A stretch of DNA of 64,000 nucleotides from Meconema thalassinum (taxonomy: Eukaryota > Arthropoda > Insecta > Orthoptera > Tettigoniidae): contig OX336397.1 in assembly GCA_946902985.2 (NCBI GenBank), positions 186,810,813 to 186,874,812 on the forward strand, in the 5' to 3' direction. The notes under the pieces were generated by a model. The model was given only the letters and a program-made list of their open reading frames with translations. It did not search any database and was not told the origin of the DNA. The stretch's first letter is position 1; each line of letters opens with the position of its first letter. Shown piece after piece: positions 1 to 6,766 of the stretch. The translations under genes were made by a program, and so were the position numbers.

Positions 1-155
1 TTAACGCTGTACAAAGTTGAGTTTTTTTGTAAATATGAAATAAGTAAGATTTTTAGTAACTTTAATAACTAGTATTTAATTATTTTTCGTAATGTAAATG
101 ATAAACTAAAAAGTTCTTTTGGGATGAGTGAGCATGTCGAGAATGTGCTTTTGGG

Positions 156-166
156 AATAAATAAAG
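156..166 (+). terminator. Candidate poly(A) signal of a rightward gene
   Basis: Overlapping AATAAA signals (AATAAATAAAG) are followed directly by a GT-rich stretch (gtggttgtgtttgtt), the usual downstream element of a cleavage site. This suggests a rightward transcript ending here from a gene mostly left of the window. The missing Polinton polymerase is one candidate, but that is inference. Confidence 0.35.
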
Positions 167-836
167 TGGTTGTGTTTGTTCCCAAAGACAGGTGTGAATG
201 TATGAATGGAGAGAGAAAACTGGTGTGTATGATTGACCAGAGCAAACACGATGAGGTAGAGTGGGTGGGTGGGGAGGGGGTAAATGGTCACTTATATACT
301 CATTTTGTTTTAAATAGTTTCGTTTTTCATTGAAATGTGGCAGACAATAGACATTATTTTTGCAAAAACAGTCTTACCTGCAGTAGTCGTAGACCTCGAC
401 GTTTCTCCAAACACGCATCAGCACATTGCAGTATTATCAAGGTCAAGCACTCGCATCAACATCATTGTCAAATCTCAACTTTCGACATACACCAAATGGA
501 AAAATGTGAAAACAGCAAAATGGAAAATCCATGTTTCCATATCACCAAAAACGCAAAACTTAAAACGGACATTTTTAAAAACTGGAAATGGCCATGTGTG
601 AAATTTGAAAATTCAAAAAACTTCAAACAGACATTGTTTAAAAAGTGTCATCAACAAACTGGAAAAATCCATTTCATCATAATCATAAAACTTGAAACGA
701 ACATTTTTCACATATGTAAATTGCAAAATAACAAATGGCAATGTGTGAAATGTGTAAAATGAAAAAATCAGCCATCAACATCACGATTTCTTAAAATTAA
801 AAATAACAAAACATCGTGCTCTGGCAAACCTTTGTT

Positions 837-842
837 TTTATT
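837..842 (-). terminator. Candidate poly(A) signal for the leftward Polinton block
   Basis: TTTATT on the + strand reads AATAAA on the - strand, about 65 bases past the stop of the last leftward gene (906). Its position fits the 3' end of the leftward transcripts. Confidence 0.4.
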
Positions 843-905
843 TCATAGTCATAGTGAATCGACAAAAGAAAAATAGAATACAAACAAATCCCAATTCCTC
901 ACTCC

Positions 906-1361
906 TCAATGTTTATGTCCATGCATCATCAACTTTCCTTTTATAGCACTCATGACAATTAGGGCTGCCATCCTTTCACCCACTGAGGCATCACTGGATG
1001 TGAAACGTTGTTTAGCTTTCTTTAATAACAATTTATCTGCCACATGTCTTAAACCAGGATGACTATGGCGATAAGAAAGGTCATGTTCCTTGCATGCTTG
1101 ATCCAAAAGATTAATGGGTACATCACCACGTTGTAAACGTTTTTCGAGACGAGTTCCAGGGCCGCAAAAACGATAACCTGGAAGATGGATTTCGAAAGGT
1201 AGGTATTGAATCACTTTGTCAATGACGCCATTGCCAGTACAGGTCTGGCATATCCTTTTCCATCGATGGTAAAAAGGTTTGGTCTTCCTCCTCCTCTGTG
1301 GACGATGTTTGTGTTTGTTGTTGTTGTTGTTGTTGTTGCTTTTTCTCGCCATGACACCCAT
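906..1361 (-). CDS. Parvovirus-type phospholipase A2-like protein
   Basis: The open frame continues to 1376, but it opens there with TTG; the first ATG is at 1361 and a second (MARKS) is at 1352. After an Asn/basic-rich N-terminus comes a vPLA2 signature: a calcium-loop-like YRFCGPGT, then DQACKEHDLSY with the catalytic His-Asp pair. Parvoviral VP1 uses this domain to breach endosomal membranes during entry, and related domains occur in adintovirus/Polinton elements. A similar virion role here is inferred. The N-terminal part overlaps the next gene upstream (1219-1695) in another frame. It is the last gene of the leftward block, with a poly(A) signal at 837-842. Confidence 0.75.
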   Translation of the reverse strand: MGVMARKSNNNNNNNKHKHRPQRRRKTKPFYHRWKRICQTCTGNGVIDKVIQYLPFEIHLPGYRFCGPGTRLEKRLQRGDVPINLLDQACKEHDLSYRHSHPGLRHVADKLLLKKAKQRFTSSDASVGERMAALIVMSAIKGKLMMHGHKH

Positions 1362-1695
1362 GGAATGATTCAACAAAGTCTTTACATGGACTTTTATGAC
1401 CGTGATACAGTTTCACTAGCTGGCAAGTCGCACACTGACGCATAGACGGTATTTTTGCCATGGCCACTTGCTTATGGTGATCGTAATCCGTACAGGGTTG
1501 CAATTCACTCAACACAGGGTCTTGAGTCCATGATTTTGGTACATGTTGCCAGATTTCTTTCACTGCATTGGCGGCCACATAATAAATGAACGACTTGGGC
1601 AGCGCCAAGAGTTCCTCTTTGGTAAAACTGTCTAGTTTCTTTTTGCACACAAAGAACTTGCCGATGGCTTTGTCCGTAGCATTGCCTTTCTCCAT
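1219..1695 (-). CDS. Unrecognised 158-residue protein with Gln/Glu-rich tail
   Basis: The frame opens with an ATG at 1695 and runs 158 codons. I do not recognise a family. The middle holds spaced cysteines and histidines (CATCQ, then HGHKSPC and HGCHG) that could bind metal. The C-terminal third is a run of eight Gln followed by an acidic segment. The last roughly 140 bases overlap the start of the PLA2-like gene in another frame, so part of the Gln run comes from the same CAA-rich DNA that encodes Asn residues there. It lies in the leftward Polinton block, between the 183-residue gene and the PLA2-like gene. It could be an expressed accessory gene or a partly fortuitous frame. Confidence 0.5.
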   Translation of the reverse strand: MEKGNATDKAIGKFFVCKKKLDSFTKEELLALPKSFIYYVAANAVKEIWQHVPKSWTQDPVLSELQPCTDYDHHKQVAMAKIPSMRQCATCQLVKLYHGHKSPCKDFVESFHGCHGEKKQQQQQQQQTQTSSTEEEEDQTFLPSMEKDMPDLYWQWRH

Positions 1696-1716
1696 GGTAT
1701 CACGTGCTGTAGATGT

Positions 1717-2268
1717 TTACACGTCGCTTGTAGAAATCTCACTGACGTCATTCACAGGTAAATCTTGAGTTATAATTTTGTTCAACAACTCCCAGCAGGC
1801 ATGAGTGGTTAACCAATGAAAGAGATGCCACGCATGCGATAGGGCTGTATGGGTAATGTTGCCACAGGAACAAGTATCCATGAGCGTTTGCAGGGAGGGG
1901 CAGCCCAACTCCATGAGGTCGATACATTGGCAGTAAGACGCCAAAAATGGTTGCAACCATTGACGTTTTTCATTACCTTTCACAAATACCACATTGGCCG
2001 AGGACAAGTGTGCTTTCATGACCACGTCCAAATATTTATAGGAAATGGTTCCCTGATTCCAGTCTAGTTGCCTATGATTTTCAATCCACTGGGTTTGTTT
2101 ACGGTCTTTTTCACACAACAAATCAAAAGCATGGGGTGGTTTAAATAGCAAATGCGTAGCTTGCGATATCCAAAACGTGGTACAATCGATCATGGCCACT
2201 TGTTTAAATATAAATTTGTTGTCACCAATTTTAAACCCTTGGCAATCCACAATGAGTGTGCGCAACAT
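1717..2268 (-). CDS. Unrecognised Polinton accessory protein, 183 residues
   Basis: The frame is open from 2295 but begins with TTG; the first ATG is at 2268, giving MLRTLIVDCQGF. Two stretches look constrained: an N-terminal beta-strand-like LIVDCQGF and a central VVFVKGNEKRQWLQPFL followed by LMELGCPSL. From memory, similar proteins occur in insect Polintons and insect genomes, but I cannot name the family with confidence. The strand-Asp pattern would be compatible with an RNase H-like fold, which is speculation. It sits between the BIR gene and the 158-residue gene in the leftward block. The spacer upstream (2296-2410) holds two small inverted repeats. Confidence 0.6.
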   Translation of the reverse strand: MLRTLIVDCQGFKIGDNKFIFKQVAMIDCTTFWISQATHLLFKPPHAFDLLCEKDRKQTQWIENHRQLDWNQGTISYKYLDVVMKAHLSSANVVFVKGNEKRQWLQPFLASYCQCIDLMELGCPSLQTLMDTCSCGNITHTALSHAWHLFHWLTTHACWELLNKIITQDLPVNDVSEISTSDV

Positions 2269-2410
2269 GTTGACGCTTGCCTGGACCAAGTTCAACTGAC
2301 GACTGACTGACGATCACGTGTGATCATGGCATGGGCTTACCTGCCATGCTAGTTTCAAAAAAGAAGGTTAGGGTAGGACAGAGGGACATGCAAAAATAAG
2401 AATTTAAGAA
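2269..2410. promoter_or_regulatory. Spacer with inverted repeats upstream of the 183-residue gene
   Basis: Near 2314 a GATCAC-GT-GTGATC inverted repeat contains a CACGTG E-box core. Near 2327-2348, CATGGCA and TGCCATG form a second inverted repeat. No TATA box is seen. A promoter role is inferred from position alone. Confidence 0.25.
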
Positions 2411-2947
2411 TTACATCATTTTATTATCATAACACGTCTTACAGGCTTTTCTCATTTTGGGATAAGGACGATAGCAACTGATACAACAATATAGTCTCTT
2501 GTGTTTGTAACGTCCATAACACCGATGATGTCCCAATGTCTCTAAACTAGACGTTTTTGATGGTGAGCTGCTCACCGAAGCACCATGGATACCATACGGC
2601 CCACATGTATCATAACTTGTATTTTTTTCATCACCCAGAGACACAAGTGAGGGATAGCTTGAATGACAGGGTATATTTCCCACTTTCATTCTGCACAGGT
2701 AGGGGCAGGTGGGTGACCAGCGCTGATGTTCCTGCATGGGTTCATCGCCCTCCTGCCATTGGTCTATAATGATGGGACAAAAGGCACATTTCACTTCATC
2801 TCTTGTTTTTAAATAGTAGAATCCAGCGGCCGCCAAGTCTTGAGGGTTTATGAAAGGCACTGGCCATGTGGCAAAAGTCTTGAAACGTTGTTCCTCAGAG
2901 TTTAAATTCATGGATGTAACGTCTCTTGAGGCTTTAAAGCAAGACAT
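2411..2947 (-). CDS. BIR-domain (IAP-type) protein
   Basis: The ATG at 2947 gives 178 residues. Residues 19-83 form one BIR domain: an RFKTFATWP start, then the zinc ligands C54, C57, H74 and C81 in exact CX2CX16HX6C spacing, with the usual GFYYL and W-x5-P features. After a Ser-rich linker, a second Cys/His-rich segment covers about residues 143-173. It is not a canonical C3HC4 RING. BIR proteins of the IAP family bind caspases or IAP antagonists and block apoptosis, and insect large DNA viruses carry such genes. An anti-apoptotic role for this Polinton copy is inferred. The gene has its own TATA box about 30 bases upstream and ends close to an AATAAA on its strand (about 2419-2424). Confidence 0.85.
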   Translation of the reverse strand: MSCFKASRDVTSMNLNSEEQRFKTFATWPVPFINPQDLAAAGFYYLKTRDEVKCAFCPIIIDQWQEGDEPMQEHQRWSPTCPYLCRMKVGNIPCHSSYPSLVSLGDEKNTSYDTCGPYGIHGASVSSSPSKTSSLETLGHHRCYGRYKHKRLYCCISCYRPYPKMRKACKTCYDNKMM

Positions 2948-2976
2948 GACTGAGCGGCTTGACGTGGGATGACCTG

Positions 2977-2985
2977 TTATTTATA
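2977..2985 (-). promoter_or_regulatory. TATA box of the BIR gene
   Basis: On the - strand this reads TATAAATAA, 30 bases upstream of the BIR start codon. It overlaps the end of the capsid gene. With usual TATA-to-start spacing the transcript would begin within a few bases of the ATG. Confidence 0.55.
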
Positions 2986-4195
2986 CACTCGTCACTTGGT
3001 TGGACAGTGGATAATAGTTGACTTGTTTGTGGTTAATAATCAAACAGTAGGCCGTCGTATTGGCTGGTACATTGTCATGCGTTTCAAAATCTAGTCGAAT
3101 GTCGATATTGGATGGCTTGACAGACTCTTCCAGGTATGAACAGTCAAAAACAATCAGTGGTGCTCTTGCCTTAAACGCTTGGGGTAGTAGCATGGGGCCG
3201 TTCTCTTTTTGATAATACGACCATCGAAATTTAGAAAACAAGTCGTACAGGGGGCCAAACTTATTTTTTGAAAAATCCAAATCCAGTCCTTCATAGGGAA
3301 ACACAGCTCCGTTGAGGAAAAGACGTGCATTTCTCAATTGCAGGTGATCAAATTGCGTGGCATCTTTGGTTTGTTGATACTTGCGATTCGTTTGAAAACC
3401 CACAATCAGGTAGAGAGGTCTCTCTGTATAGCGAGCTGTTTTTACAGACCAACTGTGTGTGTTGGTGGTGGGCAATAGCGGATACTCATGGAGTGCCCAG
3501 CTTCTAAATTCCATGGGTAGAGGCATATCTCTCTTTACCATTTTGAGTATGTCCAGTTTTTTGCTATCTTCGAGGGTCACATGGGGGACTTTCCATAGCA
3601 AGCGTTGTAGTTGAATTTTTGAATCGATGGGGGCATTGTCGGCTCCCTTGAGTGCATTATTATCACTCCTGTCTCTCACTAGGTAAAGCACTTGCCTTGC
3701 GTTAACCACAATGCGTTGGTGATCTTCGGCAAAGCCTAGAACCAGTTTAAGAGGTAAATATCCAGTAAAGGTCCCATCGGTGTGTACCATCCAGTCATTG
3801 GTCGAGTCAGGACACCAACCTGCCATGCAAAGTGTTTTACCTTCTTCCTCACTATAAGAGGGGTATAGTTTCATGACACTGGAAATGCCCACATTTCGAG
3901 TGCTATCCACCACGATATCGTTAATGACATACCGCACTTCAGAAAACAGAAAGGCCAAACCATGGTTGGCCAACTTGGATGTAGTGGGTGTAGAGCCATC
4001 GGCTTTGGTGAGCCGACCTTCAATCTGAATAACACTTTCATGCGGTAGGGTGTAAATATCTTGGTTGTTGATAACAAATTGAATTTCATCATTGTTATTG
4101 AGTCCAGGTGTTTGAGCTTGATAGGAATGGAGATCAATTCTTACCACTCCTGGTTGCTCCTCGATGTGGTTTGCTATCTCTAGGATAGAATTCAT
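2981..4195 (-). CDS. Polinton major capsid protein (double jelly roll)
   Basis: The ATG at 4195 gives 404 residues, within the usual range for insect Polinton capsid proteins. The sequence matches the pattern I know for that family: an N-terminal IDLHSYQAQTPGLNNNDEI region, then LPHESVIQIEGRL, and in the second half a YPLLPTTNTHSWSVKTA segment followed by YLIVGFQTNRK. The protein should form the hexon-like trimers of an icosahedral shell, as in adenoviruses and other double-jelly-roll viruses. The start overlaps the 62-residue ORF by 62 bases in another frame. The frame is fully open, with no lesion. Confidence 0.88.
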   Translation of the reverse strand: MNSILEIANHIEEQPGVVRIDLHSYQAQTPGLNNNDEIQFVINNQDIYTLPHESVIQIEGRLTKADGSTPTTSKLANHGLAFLFSEVRYVINDIVVDSTRNVGISSVMKLYPSYSEEEGKTLCMAGWCPDSTNDWMVHTDGTFTGYLPLKLVLGFAEDHQRIVVNARQVLYLVRDRSDNNALKGADNAPIDSKIQLQRLLWKVPHVTLEDSKKLDILKMVKRDMPLPMEFRSWALHEYPLLPTTNTHSWSVKTARYTERPLYLIVGFQTNRKYQQTKDATQFDHLQLRNARLFLNGAVFPYEGLDLDFSKNKFGPLYDLFSKFRWSYYQKENGPMLLPQAFKARAPLIVFDCSYLEESVKPSNIDIRLDFETHDNVPANTTAYCLIINHKQVNYYPLSNQVTSV

Positions 4196-4322
4196 TATGA
4201 GGGTTGACGTGGTAACCCAAATGCTGTAAAATCTGCTTGCCTTGAGATGTTAACGTGTATTCACGTGGCAAACAACTAACACTATTCCTAGACGGTGTTG
4301 TTGCTTTATACACAAATTTCAT
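4134..4322 (-). CDS. 62-residue basic ORF overlapping penton and capsid genes
   Basis: Its ATG (4322-4320) shares an ATGA overlap with the TGA stop of the penton-like gene, and its 3' end runs 62 bases into the capsid gene. The product is basic, with no transmembrane segment or motif I recognise. The tight coupling suggests a real small ORF read by termination-reinitiation or leaky scanning, but a chance frame bridging two genes is also possible. Confidence 0.4.
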   Translation of the reverse strand: MKFVYKATTPSRNSVSCLPREYTLTSQGKQILQHLGYHVNPHNEFYPRDSKPHRGATRSGKN

Positions 4323-5041
4323 AGTGGCTTTAGCACCAACTTGTAAGTCACTGGTGTGGTGGAATCTAGATCAATGAGTTGTTGATCTCTATTGATCAGT
4401 CTTAATGTTATATTACTAATACTATCAACAGCCACAGCATGAAAAAGCACCACTGGAGGGTTTTCACGAATAATATACCCATTGGGCGATGTCACAATAA
4501 AGTCATAAAGCGAATGCGATGGTTCTTGATTGGTGTACACTTGGCTAATAATATTACACGTCACCGACACATGATGGTCCTCAATGAATTTCACTTCATG
4601 GTCCGATTCATGTTTTTTGTTGGGCTCCAACACACGTGGTTTAAATCCGAGTAATGGGCCAATGGAATCGGGGTGTGTTTTAAAGTCAATGTTGAAGGTA
4701 GAGAAAATACTGCAGCGATGAGTGTTAGTATTGCCTACAAGTTCAAACTTGTGCGTTCCGTCGAGAAATGACTTTAAACCATACTGATTGATCAACACCA
4801 CATAAATGTGTTCATAAATATCATCGATCGTGTATCCACCAGAGTTCAGGGTGAGCACAGAATCATCATAGTAAAACTTGTTGTTCACATTTTCACGTAT
4901 GTTGTATATTCGATTGTACGTTTCAAGAGAAACAAGTCCTAAACCACAGGGTTTTTCACTCAATTCGATAGGCGGGTAAAAGTCTAGGCTGACTTCAGGT
5001 CCACGTCCATGCACTGTAAACGTTTTACTTTCTGCCGACAT
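4319..5041 (-). CDS. Polinton minor capsid (penton-like) protein
   Basis: The ATG at 5041 gives 240 residues. Features fit the minor capsid/penton family of insect Polintons: an N-terminal DFYPPIEL segment, GLVSLETYN, a central YTIDDIYEHI stretch, an IGPLLGF motif near the middle and a beta-rich C-terminal half. In this family a single jelly roll forms the pentamers at the capsid vertices; this assignment rests on recalled family features and on position next to the capsid gene. A TATA box lies 29-36 bases upstream, inside the protease gene, whose end it overlaps by 17 bases. Confidence 0.75.
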   Translation of the reverse strand: MSAESKTFTVHGRGPEVSLDFYPPIELSEKPCGLGLVSLETYNRIYNIRENVNNKFYYDDSVLTLNSGGYTIDDIYEHIYVVLINQYGLKSFLDGTHKFELVGNTNTHRCSIFSTFNIDFKTHPDSIGPLLGFKPRVLEPNKKHESDHEVKFIEDHHVSVTCNIISQVYTNQEPSHSLYDFIVTSPNGYIIRENPPVVLFHAVAVDSISNITLRLINRDQQLIDLDSTTPVTYKLVLKPL

Positions 5042-5468
5042 ACTGGTGGCGTTTTTGCTTATGCTGCGTCTTATATAAAAAAATTAAACACAAACGTCCA
5101 CACTGTTGGCTGTTAAATGTTTGCTCACGTTTCACATTATAATATATCTTGATCCTGTTTCCAAAATAGGTCACTAGTTCCATGGGCGGGGGCAAATTCC
5201 CAAAACTGTCAAAGTACCATACCGTGGATCCCTCTTTTACATAAGCTACATAATGCGTTCCTGGTCCTCGGTGATCCTCCAAATTGACAACAGCACATTC
5301 CTGTTTCCAGGGTCGTGGGGGTAATTGGTTTCGCATAAACACACCTCGAAAATGAGAAAGCTTTAGTTGTTTAGCATAGCTTTCCACTTGTTGATGCGTC
5401 AGGGCATGTCTCGCTATGGCTGAGGTTAAATTTTTTTTTTTTAATATTTCGAAATGGTGAAATCCCAA
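5025..5468 (-). CDS. Adenovirus-type maturation cysteine protease (no own ATG)
   Basis: The frame holds the catalytic signature of the adenain/Ulp1-like family: His in GTHYVAY, Asp in YFDSFG, Gln in NSQQCG and the nucleophile Cys of that same block. Upstream lies a typical HFRGVFMRN segment. The enzyme would cleave capsid and core precursors during virion maturation. The frame opens at 5468 with TTG; no ATG precedes the conserved region, the first being inside HFRGVFM. The PX-like gene reads into the same DNA in another frame across a run of 12 A (5431-5442). Either the protease is made by frameshifting from that gene, or the run length is altered here by mutation or assembly error. Confidence 0.8.
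   Translation of the reverse strand: MGFHHFEILKKKNLTSAIARHALTHQQVESYAKQLKLSHFRGVFMRNQLPPRPWKQECAVVNLEDHRGPGTHYVAYVKEGSTVWYFDSFGNLPPPMELVTYFGNRIKIYYNVKREQTFNSQQCGRLCLIFLYKTQHKQKRHQYVGRK
5070..5077 (-). promoter_or_regulatory. TATA box of the penton-like gene
   Basis: On the - strand this reads TATATAAG, 29-36 bases upstream of the ATG at 5041. It lies in the 3' end of the protease frame, so the late structural gene probably has its own promoter. Confidence 0.5.
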
Positions 5469-5895
5469 ATCCTTGTTGATAAAAGGCTGGCTTTAAATTG
5501 GCATTTCTAGCCCCCATGGCAATCGCTTCCATCGTTTCATTGTGTCGCTGACTTTCTTTGAGTTGTTGCTTGCCCTGCTGCGCGGCTTTAATGGTTTTCG
5601 CCACTGCACTGGCACCGCCCAAAAGTGAGCCCAGAGCAGCCAAACCAGCAAATAATGCAGGTAAAAATCCCGCTCGTTTGGGAACGGGAATCACTCGCCC
5701 TTGGTTTGAAACCTGTCGCCGACGTTTTGGAATAACCTGTCTCTGTGCTGCTCGAAGGGCTTTCCTTATGGTCAATACATTATTTTTTCTTTTTTTCTTT
5801 CGCAAGGGCTTGTCCTCGAATGTTGTAAGCCCTGGCTTTGCCAAGGACAAAGTCCTTTTTTTAGTCTTTCTCACTGCATACCTTTGTTTCACCAT
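5371..5895 (-). CDS. PX/pVI-like basic membrane-active protein
   Basis: The frame extends to 5913 but opens with TTG; the first ATG (5895) has a strong context (A at -3, G at +4). The N-terminal half is rich in Lys and Arg (KTKKRT, RKKKRK, PKRRR), suggesting DNA or capsid binding. Then comes an amphipathic, Gly/Ala-rich segment (GFLPALFAGLAALGSLLGG) like the membrane-active helix of Polinton PX/PY and adenoviral core proteins. An AFYQQGFGISPFR stretch precedes the A12 run; downstream of it the frame reads about 20 residues that look unlike the family before its stop. The true C-terminal part is therefore probably in the protease frame. Confidence 0.65.
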   Translation of the reverse strand: MVKQRYAVRKTKKRTLSLAKPGLTTFEDKPLRKKKRKNNVLTIRKALRAAQRQVIPKRRRQVSNQGRVIPVPKRAGFLPALFAGLAALGSLLGGASAVAKTIKAAQQGKQQLKESQRHNETMEAIAMGARNANLKPAFYQQGFGISPFRNIKKKKFNLSHSETCPDASTSGKLC

Positions 5896-5930
5896 GATGA
5901 TAATGACCAACAACCTTTCACACGAAAGTT

Positions 5931-5936
5931 TAAATC
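5931..5936 (-). promoter_or_regulatory. TATA-like TTTAAA upstream of the PX-like gene
   Basis: A TTTAAA lies 36-41 bases upstream of the ATG at 5895, at the same distance as the TATA boxes of neighbouring genes. The match is weak and its function is inferred. Confidence 0.25.
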
Positions 5937-5954
5937 ACAACTAACGTCAGATGG

Positions 5955-6674
5955 TTATTTCATGGCTGTATATTCCAATTCCACATAAAGTGGGAAATCG
6001 TTTATGGTTTTCCCCGCTTGCTTTTCATCCCATGTCAACATGAGATAAAAGGATAATTCGTCACCTGCATTGACCATTTCATGGTCATGGACCAACATCC
6101 TATGACCATTTATCTTTATTTGTAAATGGTTCTCATCAGGTATGGCATATTTGATGTGAATGGTTCCATCATAGTGTAATCGATAGTGGCTTAAACCCGA
6201 AGCAAGCACATAGGTCAAGTGCTGATCATGGACTAGCGGTAAATGGTTTCTGTCATTCACAGGTTTTTCATTTGTCAGATACACTAAAAACACAGATGGG
6301 ATAAATTTATAAAGCCTTTTCATTTCATGGGTCACGTAACGCTTGGTACAAACATCGTCTTCGTCTTGTGGGTCTTCCACGTGAATAATCCGATGGTGAT
6401 TAGCGCTATAGCCATTCACCATAAGCTGGGGCACTTTGTCATAAAACTCATACACTTTGTTATCCACATACTTTTTCGTAGTAACGTCTGTAGACACTTG
6501 AGGATGTTTTACATGGGTTAACCGCTTTCCCTTAAAGTCATAATCTCCCTGTTTTGTGCGTGGCACTACTGACCTATCCACATAGTGTTTATTAGCAGGA
6601 TCTGTTTCCTGTTTAGGATCATGTATGAGGACAGGCCTATCTTTGGCCATCAACGCACGTCCAAAGACATCCAT
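5955..6674 (-). CDS. Fibre-like virion protein with phage-tail-type repeats
   Basis: The frame opens with TTG at 6680; the first ATG is at 6674 (MDVFGRAL). The N-terminal 110 residues contain three imperfect repeats of the type DP-x-x-x-D-x-x-x-K-x-YVD: DPANKHYVD, then DVTTKKYVDN, then DVCTKRYV. Such repeats are known from phage tail-fibre shafts and appear in Polinton/adintovirus fibre candidates. The C-terminal half is beta-rich with repeated His-Asp pairs (LVHDQHL, MLVHDHEM) and could be a receptor-binding head. It lies first in the leftward block, sharing a promoter region with the ATPase. Attachment is inferred from architecture. Confidence 0.6.
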   Translation of the reverse strand: MDVFGRALMAKDRPVLIHDPKQETDPANKHYVDRSVVPRTKQGDYDFKGKRLTHVKHPQVSTDVTTKKYVDNKVYEFYDKVPQLMVNGYSANHHRIIHVEDPQDEDDVCTKRYVTHEMKRLYKFIPSVFLVYLTNEKPVNDRNHLPLVHDQHLTYVLASGLSHYRLHYDGTIHIKYAIPDENHLQIKINGHRMLVHDHEMVNAGDELSFYLMLTWDEKQAGKTINDFPLYVELEYTAMK

Positions 6675-6766
6675 CGTCAACCTGTAGTAGCAGTCTACTG
6701 TTTCTATGACAAGGTTCGGTGTCCTGTATATAGACAGCCGGCTAGCCTGTCTAAGCCTTAGTTGAC
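6675..6766. promoter_or_regulatory. Divergent promoter between fibre-like gene and ATPase
   Basis: The two gene blocks diverge from a spacer of 92 bases. A single self-complementary TATATA (6727-6732) lies 35-40 bases before the ATPase ATG and about 53 bases before the fibre ATG. It could serve both directions. Confidence 0.5.

Larger units (their letters stand above)
1..905. other. Non-coding left edge of the Polinton region
   Basis: No convincing gene lies here. The short ORFs are low-complexity. A degenerate tandem repeat covers about 490-760: the block aaaactt(a/c/g)aaac recurs at 556, 617 and 687, each time followed by an acatt-type string. The stretch separates the end of the leftward PLA2-like gene from whatever lies left of the window. 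Confidence 0.5.

Noticed and set aside
337..762. 141-codon ORF on the + strand
   Set aside because: Low-complexity translation derived from a degenerate DNA repeat; no family features.
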